From Streptomyces antimycoticus (GTDB taxonomy: Bacteria; Actinomycetota; Actinomycetes; Streptomycetales; Streptomycetaceae): 64,000 nucleotides of DNA. A program made the position numbers and the translations under genes. Shown here one piece after another: positions 17,727-26,621 of the stretch (positions within the stretch are counted from its first letter, which is position 1; each line of letters begins with the position of its first letter). The stretch lies in contig NZ_BJHV01000001.1 of NCBI RefSeq assembly GCF_005405925.1, positions 5,146,001 to 5,210,000 of the forward strand. Direction: 5' to 3'. A model generated the notes under the pieces. It was not told where the DNA came from, searched no databases, and worked only from the letters and a program-made list of their open reading frames with translations.

Positions 17727-18260
17727 TTGGGGGCGCCGGGCCTGAGCGCGGTCGTCGTCGGCCTGGGCTGGGACGTACGGACGACGACGGGCGCCGCCTA
17801 CGACCTCGACGCGAGCGCCCTGCTGTGCGACGAGGCCGGGAAGGTCGCGTCCAACCGGCACTTCGTCTTCTACAACAACCTCACCAGCCCCGATGGCTCC
17901 GTGGAGCACACCGGCGACAATCTGACCGGTGAGGGCGAGGGCGACGACGAGGCCATCAAGGTCGATCTGGCCGCCGTGCCGGCCGAGATCGGCAGGATCG
18001 TCTTCCCGGTCTCCATCCACGACGCGGACAGCCGCGACCAGAACTTCGGCCAGGTCCGCAACGCCTTCATCCGGGTGGTCAACCAGGCCGACAACGCCGA
18101 ACTCGCCCGCTACGACCTGAGCGAGGACGCCGCGACCGAGACGGCGATGGTCTTCGGCGAGCTCTACGGCAATGGCGCGGAGTGGAAGTTCCGCGCGGTC
18201 GGCCAGGGGTACGCCTCGGGGCTCGCGGGCATCGCCTCCGACTTCGGCGTCAATCTCTGA
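17727..18260 (+). CDS. TerD family protein, N terminus apparently deleted
   Basis: 177-residue TerD-fold protein. From [12 protein letters not shown] onward it matches the family, including the calcium-site motifs DLDASALL and GDDEAI and the ending [14 protein letters not shown]. It lacks the usual first 15 or so residues (the MGVSLSKGG-type strand). Upstream DNA has ATGGGT at 17718, immediately followed by TGA, so a normal start with a short 5' deletion is likely. The best remaining start is the TTG at 17727, with a weak ggtgg site. TerD proteins bind calcium and act in tellurite and stress responses and in Streptomyces development. Whether this copy is translated and folds is uncertain. Confidence 0.75.
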   Translation: MGAPGLSAVVVGLGWDVRTTTGAAYDLDASALLCDEAGKVASNRHFVFYNNLTSPDGSVEHTGDNLTGEGEGDDEAIKVDLAAVPAEIGRIVFPVSIHDADSRDQNFGQVRNAFIRVVNQADNAELARYDLSEDAATETAMVFGELYGNGAEWKFRAVGQGYASGLAGIASDFGVNL

Positions 18261-18323
18261 CGCCCTCCCCCACGGCCGTCGGGCCCGCAGCTCATACGGT
18301 TCGGACACATCGAGGAAGCGGAC

Positions 18324-19073
18324 ATGACCGCCCCACCCGGGTTACAGGCCGAGGACAGGCCCGACTTCGAGCGGGCGCTGCACCAGGCGCTGCGTACGGC
18401 GGAGATCCGTGAGGCCCTGCGGCGCAACGGGGCCACCGGGGACGCGGACGTCCAACGGCTGCGCTCCCGGGCGCTGGTGGAGAGCGAGGCGATCGCGACG
18501 GCCGCCGCGCCCGAATACGCCGCGTACCTCCGGCAACGCGCCGCCGCGGCGATGAGCCCGTCCACCGCGCCCGTTACACATGCCCCCGCTGCCCCTTCTG
18601 CCTCGTCCGCTGTGGGCGTCCCCTTCCCCACGGCAGGCGTCCGTGGGCTGCTGCCGGTGCTCGCCGTCCTCGCACCGGCTCTGGCCGGTGCCTCGGCCGC
18701 GGCCTTTCTGCTCCTCGGCGGACTGCTGAAGCTCTTCCACTCCCAACGCGAGCCGGCCAAGGCACTGTTGACCGCCGGGCTGACCAGCGCGACGATCGCG
18801 GCGGTCACTCTGGCGGCGGGAGTGGCCTGCCTGCTCGCCACCGCCGTACGCCACCGCACCTCGGCCCCCGACCAGCACCCGCGCGCCCAACGGCTTCCGT
18901 ACGCGCACCCGCCCCACGTCAGGCGCCGGAATGACGCGGCCGTGGCCACGGCCCGCGACGCCTGGCTGAGGGCCCTTCTTCACCGCGGCATCCTGCCGTT
19001 TCTGCGCGACCGGCTGAAGATGTCGCAGAAACCGTCCCGGATGAATCAGAAGAGCGAGAAAGGAAGCACATGA
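18324..19073 (+). CDS. Membrane protein in the TerD unit, TTA-containing
   Basis: 249-residue protein of unknown function. The N-terminal 75 residues are helical and charged (RALHQALRTAEIREALRR). A Pro/Ala-rich linker follows, then two hydrophobic segments around residues 108-140 and 147-173. The tail is basic and contains AWLRALLHRGILPFLRDRL, which I recognise as a recurrent C-terminal motif of streptomycete membrane proteins near ter genes. Codon 7 is TTA (18342), implying dependence on the bldA tRNA. The stop overlaps the next start (ATGA at 19070-19073), so it is co-translated with the second TerD protein. Confidence 0.78.
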   Translation: MTAPPGLQAEDRPDFERALHQALRTAEIREALRRNGATGDADVQRLRSRALVESEAIATAAAPEYAAYLRQRAAAAMSPSTAPVTHAPAAPSASSAVGVPFPTAGVRGLLPVLAVLAPALAGASAAAFLLLGGLLKLFHSQREPAKALLTAGLTSATIAAVTLAAGVACLLATAVRHRTSAPDQHPRAQRLPYAHPPHVRRRNDAAVATARDAWLRALLHRGILPFLRDRLKMSQKPSRMNQKSEKGST

Positions 19074-19660
19074 CCGTAAATCTGGCCAAGGGCCAGCGGA
19101 TCAACCTGAGCAAGTCCGACGGGGGCGAGCTCAGCGCGGTGCGCATGGGCCTGGGCTGGCAGGCCGCGCCGCGCAAGGGGTTACTCGCCCGGTTGACCGC
19201 CAAGGAGATCGACCTGGACGCCTCGGCCGTGCTCTTCGCCGGGCGGGAAGCCGTCGACGTCGTGTTCTTCCAGCATCTGACGAGCGACGACGGATCCGTA
19301 CGGCACACCGGTGACAACCTCGTCGGTGGCACCGGGCAGGGCGGTGACGACGAATCGATCCTGATCGATCTGCAGCGCGTTCCGGCCCATGTCGATCAGA
19401 TCCTGTTCACGGTGAACTCCTTCACCGGACAGACCTTCGCCGAGGTGCAGAACGCCTTCTGCCGTCTGATCGACGAGACCAACGGACAGGAACTGGCCCG
19501 CTACACCCTGAGCGGCGGCGGCCCCTACACGGCCCAGATCATGGCCAAGGTGCACCGCGAGGGCGGGGCGGGCGGGGCCTGGCAGATGTCGGCGATCGGC
19601 GCGCCCGCCACCGGCCGGACGTTCCAGGATCTGCTGCCGGTCCTCTCCTCCCACCTCTGA
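19070..19660 (+). CDS. TerD family protein, TTA-containing
   Basis: 196-residue TerD/TerZ-type protein with a complete N terminus (MTVNLAKGQRINLSK). Calcium-site motifs are DLDASAVL and GDDESILIDL. A short insertion (RKGLLARLTAKE) after MGLGWQ distinguishes it from the other TerD here. Codon 38 is TTA (19181-19183), so translation should depend on bldA. Coupled to the upstream membrane protein by a 4-bp overlap. A role in development or stress is inferred from the family. Confidence 0.88.
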   Translation: MTVNLAKGQRINLSKSDGGELSAVRMGLGWQAAPRKGLLARLTAKEIDLDASAVLFAGREAVDVVFFQHLTSDDGSVRHTGDNLVGGTGQGGDDESILIDLQRVPAHVDQILFTVNSFTGQTFAEVQNAFCRLIDETNGQELARYTLSGGGPYTAQIMAKVHREGGAGGAWQMSAIGAPATGRTFQDLLPVLSSHL

Positions 19661-19705
19661 AACGGCCTGTGGCGTGTTTCGCGCCGTCCGAGGGAGAATC
19701 TGAGG

Positions 19706-20134
19706 GTGACCGAGCGAAAGCCACCGGGCATCAGCTTCGAAACATGGGCCGACCGACAGATCCGCGAGGCGGAGGAACGCGGCGCGTTCGCGAACCTCCC
19801 GGGAAAGGGAAAACCTCTCCCGAACCTCGACAAGCCCTACGACGATCTGTGGTGGGTCAAGGAGAAGATGGCCCGCGAGAATCTGTCGTTTCTGCCCCCG
19901 ACACTCGTACTGCGCAAAGAGGCGGAGGACGCGCTCGCCGCCGTGGAAAAGGCGCCCTCGGAACGGATGGTGCGGGAGATCCTCTCGGAGGTCAATGACA
20001 AGATCCGTGAGGCGATCCGGCGACCCCCGCCCGGCCCGCCGCTCCATCTCACGCCCTTCGACATCGACGAGGTCGTCCGGGAGTGGCGGGAGCGCCGGGA
20101 TCGGATGGAGCACGACGAGGACCGGCCCGGCTGA
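19706..20134 (+). CDS. DUF1992 (DnaJ-C28-like) protein
   Basis: 142-residue protein. The conserved DUF1992 core is visible: WADRQIREAEERGAFANLPGKGKPL at about residues 14-38 and LRKEAEDALAAVE further on. The start is GTG at 19706. Function unknown; the domain is shared with eukaryotic DNAJC28. It follows the TerD gene by 45 bp and may be in the same transcript. Confidence 0.85.
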   Translation: MTERKPPGISFETWADRQIREAEERGAFANLPGKGKPLPNLDKPYDDLWWVKEKMARENLSFLPPTLVLRKEAEDALAAVEKAPSERMVREILSEVNDKIREAIRRPPPGPPLHLTPFDIDEVVREWRERRDRMEHDEDRPG

Positions 20135-20149
20135 CCGCTGATCGCCGAA

Positions 20150-20170
20150 CACTGACCACTGACCACTGAC
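20150..20170. repeat. 7-bp tandem repeat, three copies
   Basis: Three exact copies of cactgac just after the DUF1992 gene. Confidence 0.85.
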
Positions 20171-20183
20171 CGCGACGCGAAGG

Positions 20184-20211
20184 CGGGCCGGGGCGCACGC
20201 GCCCCGGCCCG
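20184..20211. terminator. Terminator between convergent genes
   Basis: 13-bp perfect arms (20184-20196 and 20199-20211) with an AC centre, between the DUF1992 gene and the convergent VOC gene. Confidence 0.75.
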
Positions 20212-20265
20212 TTCGTGGTTCAGGGTCTGCCCGATGCGGGGCCCATGGTCCAGGGCCGCCCCGGG

Positions 20266-20652
20266 CTACTCCTCGTTGCCGTACGGGCGAGTGATGATCT
20301 CCATGCCATGACCGGCCGGGTCCATGAAGTACAGCCCGCGCCCGCCGTGATGGTGGTTGATCTCGCCCGGCTGCTTCAGATGGGGATCGGCGTAGTACGT
20401 GACCCCCTGCTGCCGGATCCGCTCGAAAGCCGCGTCGAACTCCTCGTCCGAAATGAGGAACGCGTAATGCTGCATGACGATCGACTCACCGGGAATTGTG
20501 GCGAAGTCCAGGGTGACGCCGTTACTCGTCTCCAGCGGAACGAACGGGCCCCACTCTTCTCCCACCTCGAGGCCAAGGATGTTCGCCAGGAATTCTGCGG
20601 ATTCGCGGTTGTCCAGAGAATGGACGATCGTGTGATTCAACTCGACAGACAC
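20266..20652 (-). CDS. VOC (glyoxalase/dioxygenase fold) family protein
   Basis: 128-residue single-unit VOC protein. A metal-site pattern is suggested by His in NHTIVHSLD, an internal MQHYAFLI and the closing GHGMEII. YFMDPAGHGMEI is typical of glyoxalase/extradiol-like members. The GTG at 20652 is used because ACGGAGG sits 8 bases upstream; a longer in-frame version has no ribosome site. Enzymatic role unknown. Confidence 0.82.
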   Translation of the reverse strand: MSVELNHTIVHSLDNRESAEFLANILGLEVGEEWGPFVPLETSNGVTLDFATIPGESIVMQHYAFLISDEEFDAAFERIRQQGVTYYADPHLKQPGEINHHHGGRGLYFMDPAGHGMEIITRPYGNEE

Positions 20653-20873
20653 TGTGGAATGCCTCCGTAAGGCAATCTCACGGGCACCTCCATGCCTCAC
20701 CCAGCCGGTGACCGACACGCGATGCCGTATCTCCGATCGTAGGCGGCACCGCCTACGACCGTCGAGGCCCGGTTCGCTCTCCCCCATCACGATCTCGACC
20801 ACACATCTCGTTCACATGACGTAACCGATCGAGCGCCCCTCGGCGACGAGCACACGCCTCCCCGCGCTGTTCC

Positions 20874-21707
20874 TCAGCCGGACCCCGCGGAAGCGGCATC
20901 CCCGTCGGCGGGTTCACTCCTGATCGCCGCCACGTTGAAGATGCCGCCCTCCGGATCGCGCAGCGCCGCGACGCGCCCATAGGGGGTATCGGTCGGCGAG
21001 GAGAGGATGCCGCCGCCGAGCTCCGCGGCGCGTTCGGCGACCTCGTCGACGTCCTTCACGCAGAAGTAGACCCGCCAGCGGGGCCGGACGTTCGGGTCCG
21101 GGGCGGCCTCGATGGCGCCGCCGCGCAGCCCCGCGACCGCCTTACCGTCGATATGGAGGACCACCCGGTCGTGTTCGAAGCGGACGTCGCAGCGCTCGCG
21201 CTCCTGGCTGTCCCAGCCGAAGACCTGCCCGTAGAAGAGCGCCGCCTCGAAGGCGTCGCGGGTGCGCAGCTCCAGCCATACGGGCGCGCCCGGTCTGCGC
21301 TCGCCCCACCAGGCGGAGGTCAGATCGCCCTCCCAGATGCCGAAGTTGGCCCCGTCCGGGTCGGCCGCCCAGGCCACCCGGCCGCTGCCGAACTCCAGCG
21401 GCCCGACCGCGACCGTGCCACCGCGCTCCTGGACGCGCGAGGCCACCTCGTCCGCGCTGTCCGCCGCGAAGTACGTGGTCCAGATGACCGGGAGGGTCAC
21501 CCCCGCCGACGGGGACGAGGCGCCGATGCCGACGGTCGGTACGCCGCCTTCGGTGTACGCGATGGTGTAACGGCCGTGCCCCTGCCGGGTGGGGCGGAAG
21601 CCCCAGCCGAAGAGCTCTCCGTAGAAGGTGTGCGCGCGGTCCAGATCCGCTGCCATGAGACTCACCCAGCACGGTGCGCCCTGGACAGCACGGAACCTCT
21701 CCCGCAA
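20874..21707 (-). CDS. Two-domain VOC family protein
   Basis: 277-residue protein with two VOC modules. The first opens GAPCWVSLMAADLDRAHTFY and ends DPDGANFGIWEG. The second opens GAPVWLELRTRDAFEAALFY and ends RDPEGGIFNVAA. This CFP-30B-like arrangement is common in Streptomyces. The apparent start is TTG at 21707; no better in-frame start precedes the first module. Function unknown, possibly ligand binding or resistance. Divergent from the P450 gene with about 240 bp between. Confidence 0.8.
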   Translation of the reverse strand: MRERFRAVQGAPCWVSLMAADLDRAHTFYGELFGWGFRPTRQGHGRYTIAYTEGGVPTVGIGASSPSAGVTLPVIWTTYFAADSADEVASRVQERGGTVAVGPLEFGSGRVAWAADPDGANFGIWEGDLTSAWWGERRPGAPVWLELRTRDAFEAALFYGQVFGWDSQERERCDVRFEHDRVVLHIDGKAVAGLRGGAIEAAPDPNVRPRWRVYFCVKDVDEVAERAAELGGGILSSPTDTPYGRVAALRDPEGGIFNVAAIRSEPADGDAASAGSG

Positions 21708-21943
21708 GGCCGCTCACCTCACTCATGTCCCTGGGGGCGCCACAGGCGTCCCGCAGGCAGCCGTCATCGCTCGTGCATCATGCCCGATATCTCCACTTTC
21801 CTCTGATTTCGCGGTCGGCGCCACCTTGATGCCCACCGGCGCGCCCGCCCGAGCAGGGAGCACGCGCGTTGTGGCGCATCACACCGGGGCACGTCCGGCA
21901 CCGGAGCATGGCCGGCCGGCCGTGGCAGGGCAGTATTGCGCCC

Positions 21944-23221
21944 ATGTCGAATCTCCGCTCAAACATCGTCTCCTGGCTGGGCCGCAAGTACTTTTCGAGA
22001 ATTCAGAAGAATGGGTTCGACTTGTCCAAGATGTCGTTCCTCCCGGACGCCACGCTGGCACCGCTGAGGCGCGATGGACTCGACCCCATTGCCGATCTGT
22101 CCCGAACCAGGGCAAAAGAACCCATCAGCAAGATATGGCTGCCTTTCGGCATCAATGCCTGGCTTGTCACCGGATATGACGAGACCAAGGCGGTGCTCGG
22201 AAAGGCGAAGGGGTTCAGCTCCGATTTCACCAACCTCGCGGAACGGAACATCGGCGTCGCCCCGCAGCAGAATCCGGGAGGTCTCGGCTTCAGCGATCCA
22301 CCGACGCATACGAGACTGCGACGCCTGCTGACGCCCGAATTCACCATGCGGCGGCTCAGCAGGCTCACCCCGCGCATCCACTCCATCGTGGAGGAGCGCC
22401 TCGACGAGATGGCGGCGGCCGAGGGCCCGGTGGATCTCGTGGAGGCATTCGCCCTCCCCATTCCCGCGCTGGTCATCTGCGAACTGCTCGGGGTGCCGTA
22501 CGAGGACCGCGATGACTTCCAGCGCCACAGCACCGCGCGGTTCGATCTCTTCGGCGGGGCGAACGCCTCCCTCGGCGCGATGTCGGACTCCCTTTCCTAT
22601 CTGCACGGGATCGTGCAGAAGCAGCGTGAGACGCCCGGCGACGGGCTGCTCGGCATGCTGGTGAAGGAGCACGGCGATGAAGTCGACGACCAGGAGCTGG
22701 CCGGGCTCGCCGACGGGGTGCTGACCGGCGGTCTGGAGACGACGGCGAGCATGCTGGCGCTGGGCACGCTGGTGCTGCTCCAGGCCCCCGAGCACTTCGC
22801 CGCGATACGTGATCACGACGATGTCGTGGACCCGTTCGTGGAGGAGCTGCTGCGCTATCTCACGGTGGTGCAGGTGGCCTTCCCGCGGTTCGCCCGCGAG
22901 GACATGGAGATCGCGGGCACGCGGATATCCGCCGGCGATCTGGTGCTGTGCTCACTGAGCGGCGCCAACCGCGACGAGAAGCTGGGTCCGGACATGGAGC
23001 GGGTCGATCCGCACCGGCAGGCCCCCTCGCATCTGGCCTTCGGATACGGCATCCACCGCTGCATCGGCGCCGAGCTGGCCAAGATGGAACTCCGGGCCGC
23101 CTACCCCGCCCTCATACGGCGGTTCCCGGAGATGCAACTCGCCGTACCGGCGGAGAAGCTCTCCTTCCGGAAGCTCTCCATCGTCTATGGCGTGGACGAG
23201 CTGCCGGTGCTGCTGAGGTAG
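21944..23221 (+). CDS. Cytochrome P450
   Basis: 425-residue bacterial P450. The I-helix oxygen-activation motif is GGLETTAS near residue 265, the K-helix ExxR is EELLR, and the heme-thiolate loop is FGYGIHRCIGAELAKMEL with its Cys ligand. The ATG at 21944 begins the protein; upstream in-frame sequence is Arg-rich and unlike a P450. No ferredoxin or reductase gene is adjacent, so electrons must come from elsewhere. The substrate cannot be inferred and there is no biosynthetic cluster around it. Confidence 0.92.
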   Translation: MSNLRSNIVSWLGRKYFSRIQKNGFDLSKMSFLPDATLAPLRRDGLDPIADLSRTRAKEPISKIWLPFGINAWLVTGYDETKAVLGKAKGFSSDFTNLAERNIGVAPQQNPGGLGFSDPPTHTRLRRLLTPEFTMRRLSRLTPRIHSIVEERLDEMAAAEGPVDLVEAFALPIPALVICELLGVPYEDRDDFQRHSTARFDLFGGANASLGAMSDSLSYLHGIVQKQRETPGDGLLGMLVKEHGDEVDDQELAGLADGVLTGGLETTASMLALGTLVLLQAPEHFAAIRDHDDVVDPFVEELLRYLTVVQVAFPRFAREDMEIAGTRISAGDLVLCSLSGANRDEKLGPDMERVDPHRQAPSHLAFGYGIHRCIGAELAKMELRAAYPALIRRFPEMQLAVPAEKLSFRKLSIVYGVDELPVLLR

Positions 23222-23229
23222 CGGAGCCC

Positions 23230-23268
23230 GGGGAGGGAGGGGGCGAAGGGGAGGGGCAGGGGCCGGGG
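23230..23268 (+). other. G-run tract, possible G-quadruplex
   Basis: Seven runs of three to five G (30-33, 35-37, 39-43, 48-51, 53-56, 59-62 and 65-68, counted from 23200) with loops of 1-4 bases, starting nine bases after the P450 stop. A purine-rich strand continues to about 23345. It fits the (G3+N1-7)x4 pattern on the coding strand. Confidence 0.55.
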
Positions 23269-23424
23269 CCGGAGAGGTGGGGCCCGGAAGGGTGGGAGCC
23301 GGAGGGGGAGGAGCAGGGGGAAGGGGCGGAATCGCGCACCGAGGAGCTACGGACGGGTGCGGACGGAAGAGTTCGCGCTGCTGCCCGGCATTGCCTACGA
23401 GCAGTCGGAAGTGGCCAGAACCAC

Positions 23425-23799
23425 TCAGAAGCGCTCGACCATTTGCTCGCGCTCACGCGGAGGCTCGTACGACGCCGGCCAGAAGTCGGTGATGGTCTGG
23501 ATCCGGCCGTCCGCCGAGGCGGTGAAGAAGCTGATCGCCTGTGTCTCCTCCTCGTCCTCGCTGAAGCGCACCCAGGAGACCGCCTGCTCGCCGTCGGCGA
23601 TGACACGCTCGACCTCCAGACTCCACTCGCCCAGGTACTCGGCGTTGAAGCGGACCACACCGTCCCGGCCGAGCACCCGCTCGCGGGTTTGCGGCAGTTC
23701 GTAGCGGACGTCGTCGGCGAGAGTGGCACCGAACGCCCGCCAGTCCCTGGCCTGGGCCGTTGCCCAGTACGTCTCCACTGTCGCGGCTATGTCGGCCAT
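23425..23799 (-). CDS. SnoaL-like / NTF2-fold protein
   Basis: 124-residue protein with the small alpha+beta barrel pattern of the nuclear-transport-factor-2-like superfamily: MADIAATVETYWATAQARDW, then GRDGVVRFNAEYLGEW and ASADGRIQTITDFWPASY. Members range from polyketide cyclases to dehydratases and pure binding proteins; no catalytic assignment is possible. Divergent from the S9 peptidase. Confidence 0.75.
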   Translation of the reverse strand: MADIAATVETYWATAQARDWRAFGATLADDVRYELPQTRERVLGRDGVVRFNAEYLGEWSLEVERVIADGEQAVSWVRFSEDEEETQAISFFTASADGRIQTITDFWPASYEPPREREQMVERF

Positions 23800-23905
23800 C
23801 AGCTCCCCCTCGGTGTACGGCCCCCGTCCATCCCGCCGGGAACGTTATCCACAGGCGCGGGGCGACGCCAGCGCGGATGTCGGGGTGCGGCGCAGAATGG
23901 TGGGC

Positions 23906-25753
23906 ATGACTGAGAGCACGGAGTCCATGCCGGACTGGGAAAAGCGCTTCCGGGCGCCGCGAGTGGGGCTGCCCGACTGGGCGGAAGAAGCCCCGGACCA
24001 CTCATTGTTCGTCTCCAACGCCACGGGCACATACGAGCTGTACGCATGGGATCGGGCGACCGGTGCGCAGCGGCAGGTCACGGACCGGCCGAATGGGACG
24101 ACCGACGGGGTGTTGTCGCCGGACGGCCGGTGGATCTGGTGGTTCTCGGACACCGATGGCGATGAGTTCGGGGTGTGGTTGCGCCAGCCGTTCAGCGGCG
24201 GCGAGGGGGACGAGCGCCCGGCCGACGAGCCCGCGACCCCCGGCCTTGACCCCTCCTATTCCGCGGGGCTCGCGCTGGGCCGGGACGGCACGGCGGTCGT
24301 CGGGCGGTCCACCGACGAGGACGGCTCGACCATCCATGTGGTGCGGCCGGGCGGCGAGCCCGAGGAGATCTACCGGCATCGCGAGTCCGCCGGAGTGGGC
24401 GATCTCACCCATGACGGGACGCTGATCGCGATCGAGCACACCGAGCACGGCGACGCGATGCACTCGGCGATCCGGGTCCTGCGCCTCGATGGGACGGCCG
24501 TCGCGGAGCTGGACGACACCAAGGGCGGCACCGAGGAGCTGGGCCTGTCCGTGATGGGCTTCGCGCCCGTCGAGGGGGACACCCGGCTGCTGGTCGGGCA
24601 CCAGCGGCGCGGCCGGTGGGAGCCCATGGTGTGGGATCCGGTGACCGGTGTGGAGACCGCGCTGGCGATCGATCTGCCCGGTGACGTCGGGGCGGACTGG
24701 TTCCCGGACGGATCGGCGCTGCTGGTCGAGCACAGCCATCACGCGCGCAGCGAGCTGCTGCGGTACGACCTCGGCTCCGGCGAGCTGACCCGCCTGGAGA
24801 CCCCGGCGGGGACGATCTCGGGCGCCACGGCGCGGCCGGACGGCACGGTGGAGTTCCTGTGGTCGTCGGCCGAGAAGCCGCCCCAGGTGCGGTCCACGAG
24901 CGGGCGGACGGTGCTGGACCCGCCCGGTTTCGCGGCCCCGGAGTCGGTGCGGGTCACCGACGCGTGGGTGGACGGCCCCGGCGGGCGGGTGCACGCGCTG
25001 GTGCAGCAGCCCGCGGGCGAGGGCCCCTTCCCGACGGTCTTCGACATCCACGGCGGGCCGACCTGGCATGACAGCGACGCCTTCGCGGCGGGCCCGGCGG
25101 CCTGGGTGGACCACGGCTTCGCCGTGGTGCGGGTCAACTACCGCGGCTCGACCGGTTACGGGCGGGCGTGGACGGACGCGCTCAAGCACCGGGTCGGGCT
25201 GATCGAGCTGGAGGACATCGCGGCCGTGCGGGAGTGGGCGGTGGCCTCCGGGCTCGCCGACCCCGAGCGGCTGGTGCTGTCCGGCGGTTCATGGGGCGGC
25301 TATCTGACGCTGCTGGGGATCGGGACCCAGCCGGATTCCTGGGCGCTGGGGCTGGCCGCGGTCCCGGTCGCGGACTATGTGACGGCCTATCACGACGAGA
25401 TGGAGGCCCTGAAGGCGATGGACCGCACCCTGCTGGGCGGCACCCCGGAGGAGGTGCCGGAGCGGTTCGAGGCGTCGTCCCCGCTGACCTATGTGGATCA
25501 GGTGCGGGCGCCGGTCTACATCTCGGCGGGGCTGAACGACCCCCGCTGCCCCATACGGCAGATCGACAACTATGTGGAGCGGCTCGAGCAGCGCGGCGCC
25601 CCGCATGAGGTCTACCGCTATGACGCGGGGCACGGCTCGCTGGTCGTCGAGGAGCGGATCAAGCAGTTGCGCTTGGAGATCGAGTTCGCTCGGCGTCATC
25701 TGGGGTCCGGTCCGCACCCGGCACCGTCGGAGCCGCCGGCTCGGGCGGTGTGA
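23906..25753 (+). CDS. S9 family peptidase (prolyl oligopeptidase type)
   Basis: 615-residue protein with an N-terminal beta-propeller (about residues 25-370, with repeated segments such as SPDGRWIWWFSD) and a C-terminal alpha/beta-hydrolase domain. The triad is readable: Ser in GGSWGGY, Asp in GLNDPRCP and His in AGHGSL. The start is taken as the ATG at 23906; another ATG nine bases upstream is equally possible. No signal peptide, so probably a cytosolic peptidase acting on short peptides. Its last 95 bp overlap the convergent SURF1 gene. Confidence 0.9.
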   Translation: MTESTESMPDWEKRFRAPRVGLPDWAEEAPDHSLFVSNATGTYELYAWDRATGAQRQVTDRPNGTTDGVLSPDGRWIWWFSDTDGDEFGVWLRQPFSGGEGDERPADEPATPGLDPSYSAGLALGRDGTAVVGRSTDEDGSTIHVVRPGGEPEEIYRHRESAGVGDLTHDGTLIAIEHTEHGDAMHSAIRVLRLDGTAVAELDDTKGGTEELGLSVMGFAPVEGDTRLLVGHQRRGRWEPMVWDPVTGVETALAIDLPGDVGADWFPDGSALLVEHSHHARSELLRYDLGSGELTRLETPAGTISGATARPDGTVEFLWSSAEKPPQVRSTSGRTVLDPPGFAAPESVRVTDAWVDGPGGRVHALVQQPAGEGPFPTVFDIHGGPTWHDSDAFAAGPAAWVDHGFAVVRVNYRGSTGYGRAWTDALKHRVGLIELEDIAAVREWAVASGLADPERLVLSGGSWGGYLTLLGIGTQPDSWALGLAAVPVADYVTAYHDEMEALKAMDRTLLGGTPEEVPERFEASSPLTYVDQVRAPVYISAGLNDPRCPIRQIDNYVERLEQRGAPHEVYRYDAGHGSLVVEERIKQLRLEIEFARRHLGSGPHPAPSEPPARAV

Positions 25754-26621
25754 TGCCGAGGGCCAGATCACGGGCCGTCTCGGCCTCGCGGCGGAACAGC
25801 CGGAACCACATGAAGATCACGAAGCCCGCGAAGACGAACCACTCACCGGTGTAGCCCAGGTTCTGGAACGCCTTGATATCGAGCCCGGTGCCCTCCGCCG
25901 CCGTGGGGGGCACCGGCTTCAGGGCCCCGGGAGCCTGGGAGGAGGTCACCCAGGCGTCGTACACCTGGTACGGCACCAGGTTGACCAGGGAGGCGGCGCT
26001 GATCATGCCGAGCTGACCGCGGGGGAGACCACCGGCCGCGCTCACCCCGTCACCGCCCTGGTGCTCGGACGCCTGGAGGGCCCCTGTGACGGTCACCTCA
26101 CCGGAGGGGGGCGCGGGCACCTTGGCGGCGGCCGCCGGATCGTCGGCGTCGCCGGGGAGCCACCCACGGACGACGGGCAGCGCCTTGGCCCCGGCCCCGG
26201 CCTTGGCCCCGGGCTCGTCCTCGGCCCCGGCCCTGCCGTCGGCCCTGCCCTTGCCTCCGCCGACGTCCCCGTCCACGCGGAGCAGGGTCAGCACATAGAA
26301 GCCGTCGCGGCCGTCCAGCCGCCTGTCGGGCACGAGGAGTTGATGTGTGGTGTCGTATCGGCCGGTGGCGGTAGCCCGCTCCCCGGAGGTCTTCGCGGTG
26401 ACCGGCAGCAGATCGCTGAGCGGCCGGGCCGCGGCCTTCCGCTCGCGGGAGGCGTCGTCCTGCTGCTGGTTATGCGTGTCGACGCGCGTCTCGAAGCGGC
26501 TGAGCTGCCAGCTGCCCATGAAGAGGCAGACCGGGATCGCCAGCAGGGTGAACACGTTGATCACCCACCAGCGGGGTGTCAGCAGAAACCGATACACACC
26601 ACCACGGTACGGGCTTCGCAT
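25659..26621 (-). CDS. SURF1 family cytochrome oxidase assembly protein
   Basis: SURF1-like protein of 320 residues if started at the ATG at 26621. The alternative GTG at 26597 gives the family-typical opening (YRFLLTPRWW) and 312 residues. Two membrane helices flank an extracytoplasmic loop: the first about 20 residues in (WWVINVFTLLAIPVCLFMGSW), the second near the end (WFVFAGFVIFMWFRLFRRE). The loop has TGRYD and an insertion of about 25 residues rich in Gly, Ala and Lys. SURF1 proteins help assemble aa3-type oxidase. The C terminus overlaps the S9 peptidase gene antisense. Confidence 0.87.
   Translation of the reverse strand: MRSPYRGGVYRFLLTPRWWVINVFTLLAIPVCLFMGSWQLSRFETRVDTHNQQQDDASRERKAAARPLSDLLPVTAKTSGERATATGRYDTTHQLLVPDRRLDGRDGFYVLTLLRVDGDVGGGKGRADGRAGAEDEPGAKAGAGAKALPVVRGWLPGDADDPAAAAKVPAPPSGEVTVTGALQASEHQGGDGVSAAGGLPRGQLGMISAASLVNLVPYQVYDAWVTSSQAPGALKPVPPTAAEGTGLDIKAFQNLGYTGEWFVFAGFVIFMWFRLFRREAETARDLALGITPPEPAAPTVPGADRTPDDAERTRSPSATA

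Noticed and set aside
21944..23799. P450 and SnoaL-like genes as a biosynthetic cluster
   Set aside because: They are convergent and no synthase, glycosyltransferase or resistance gene accompanies them.
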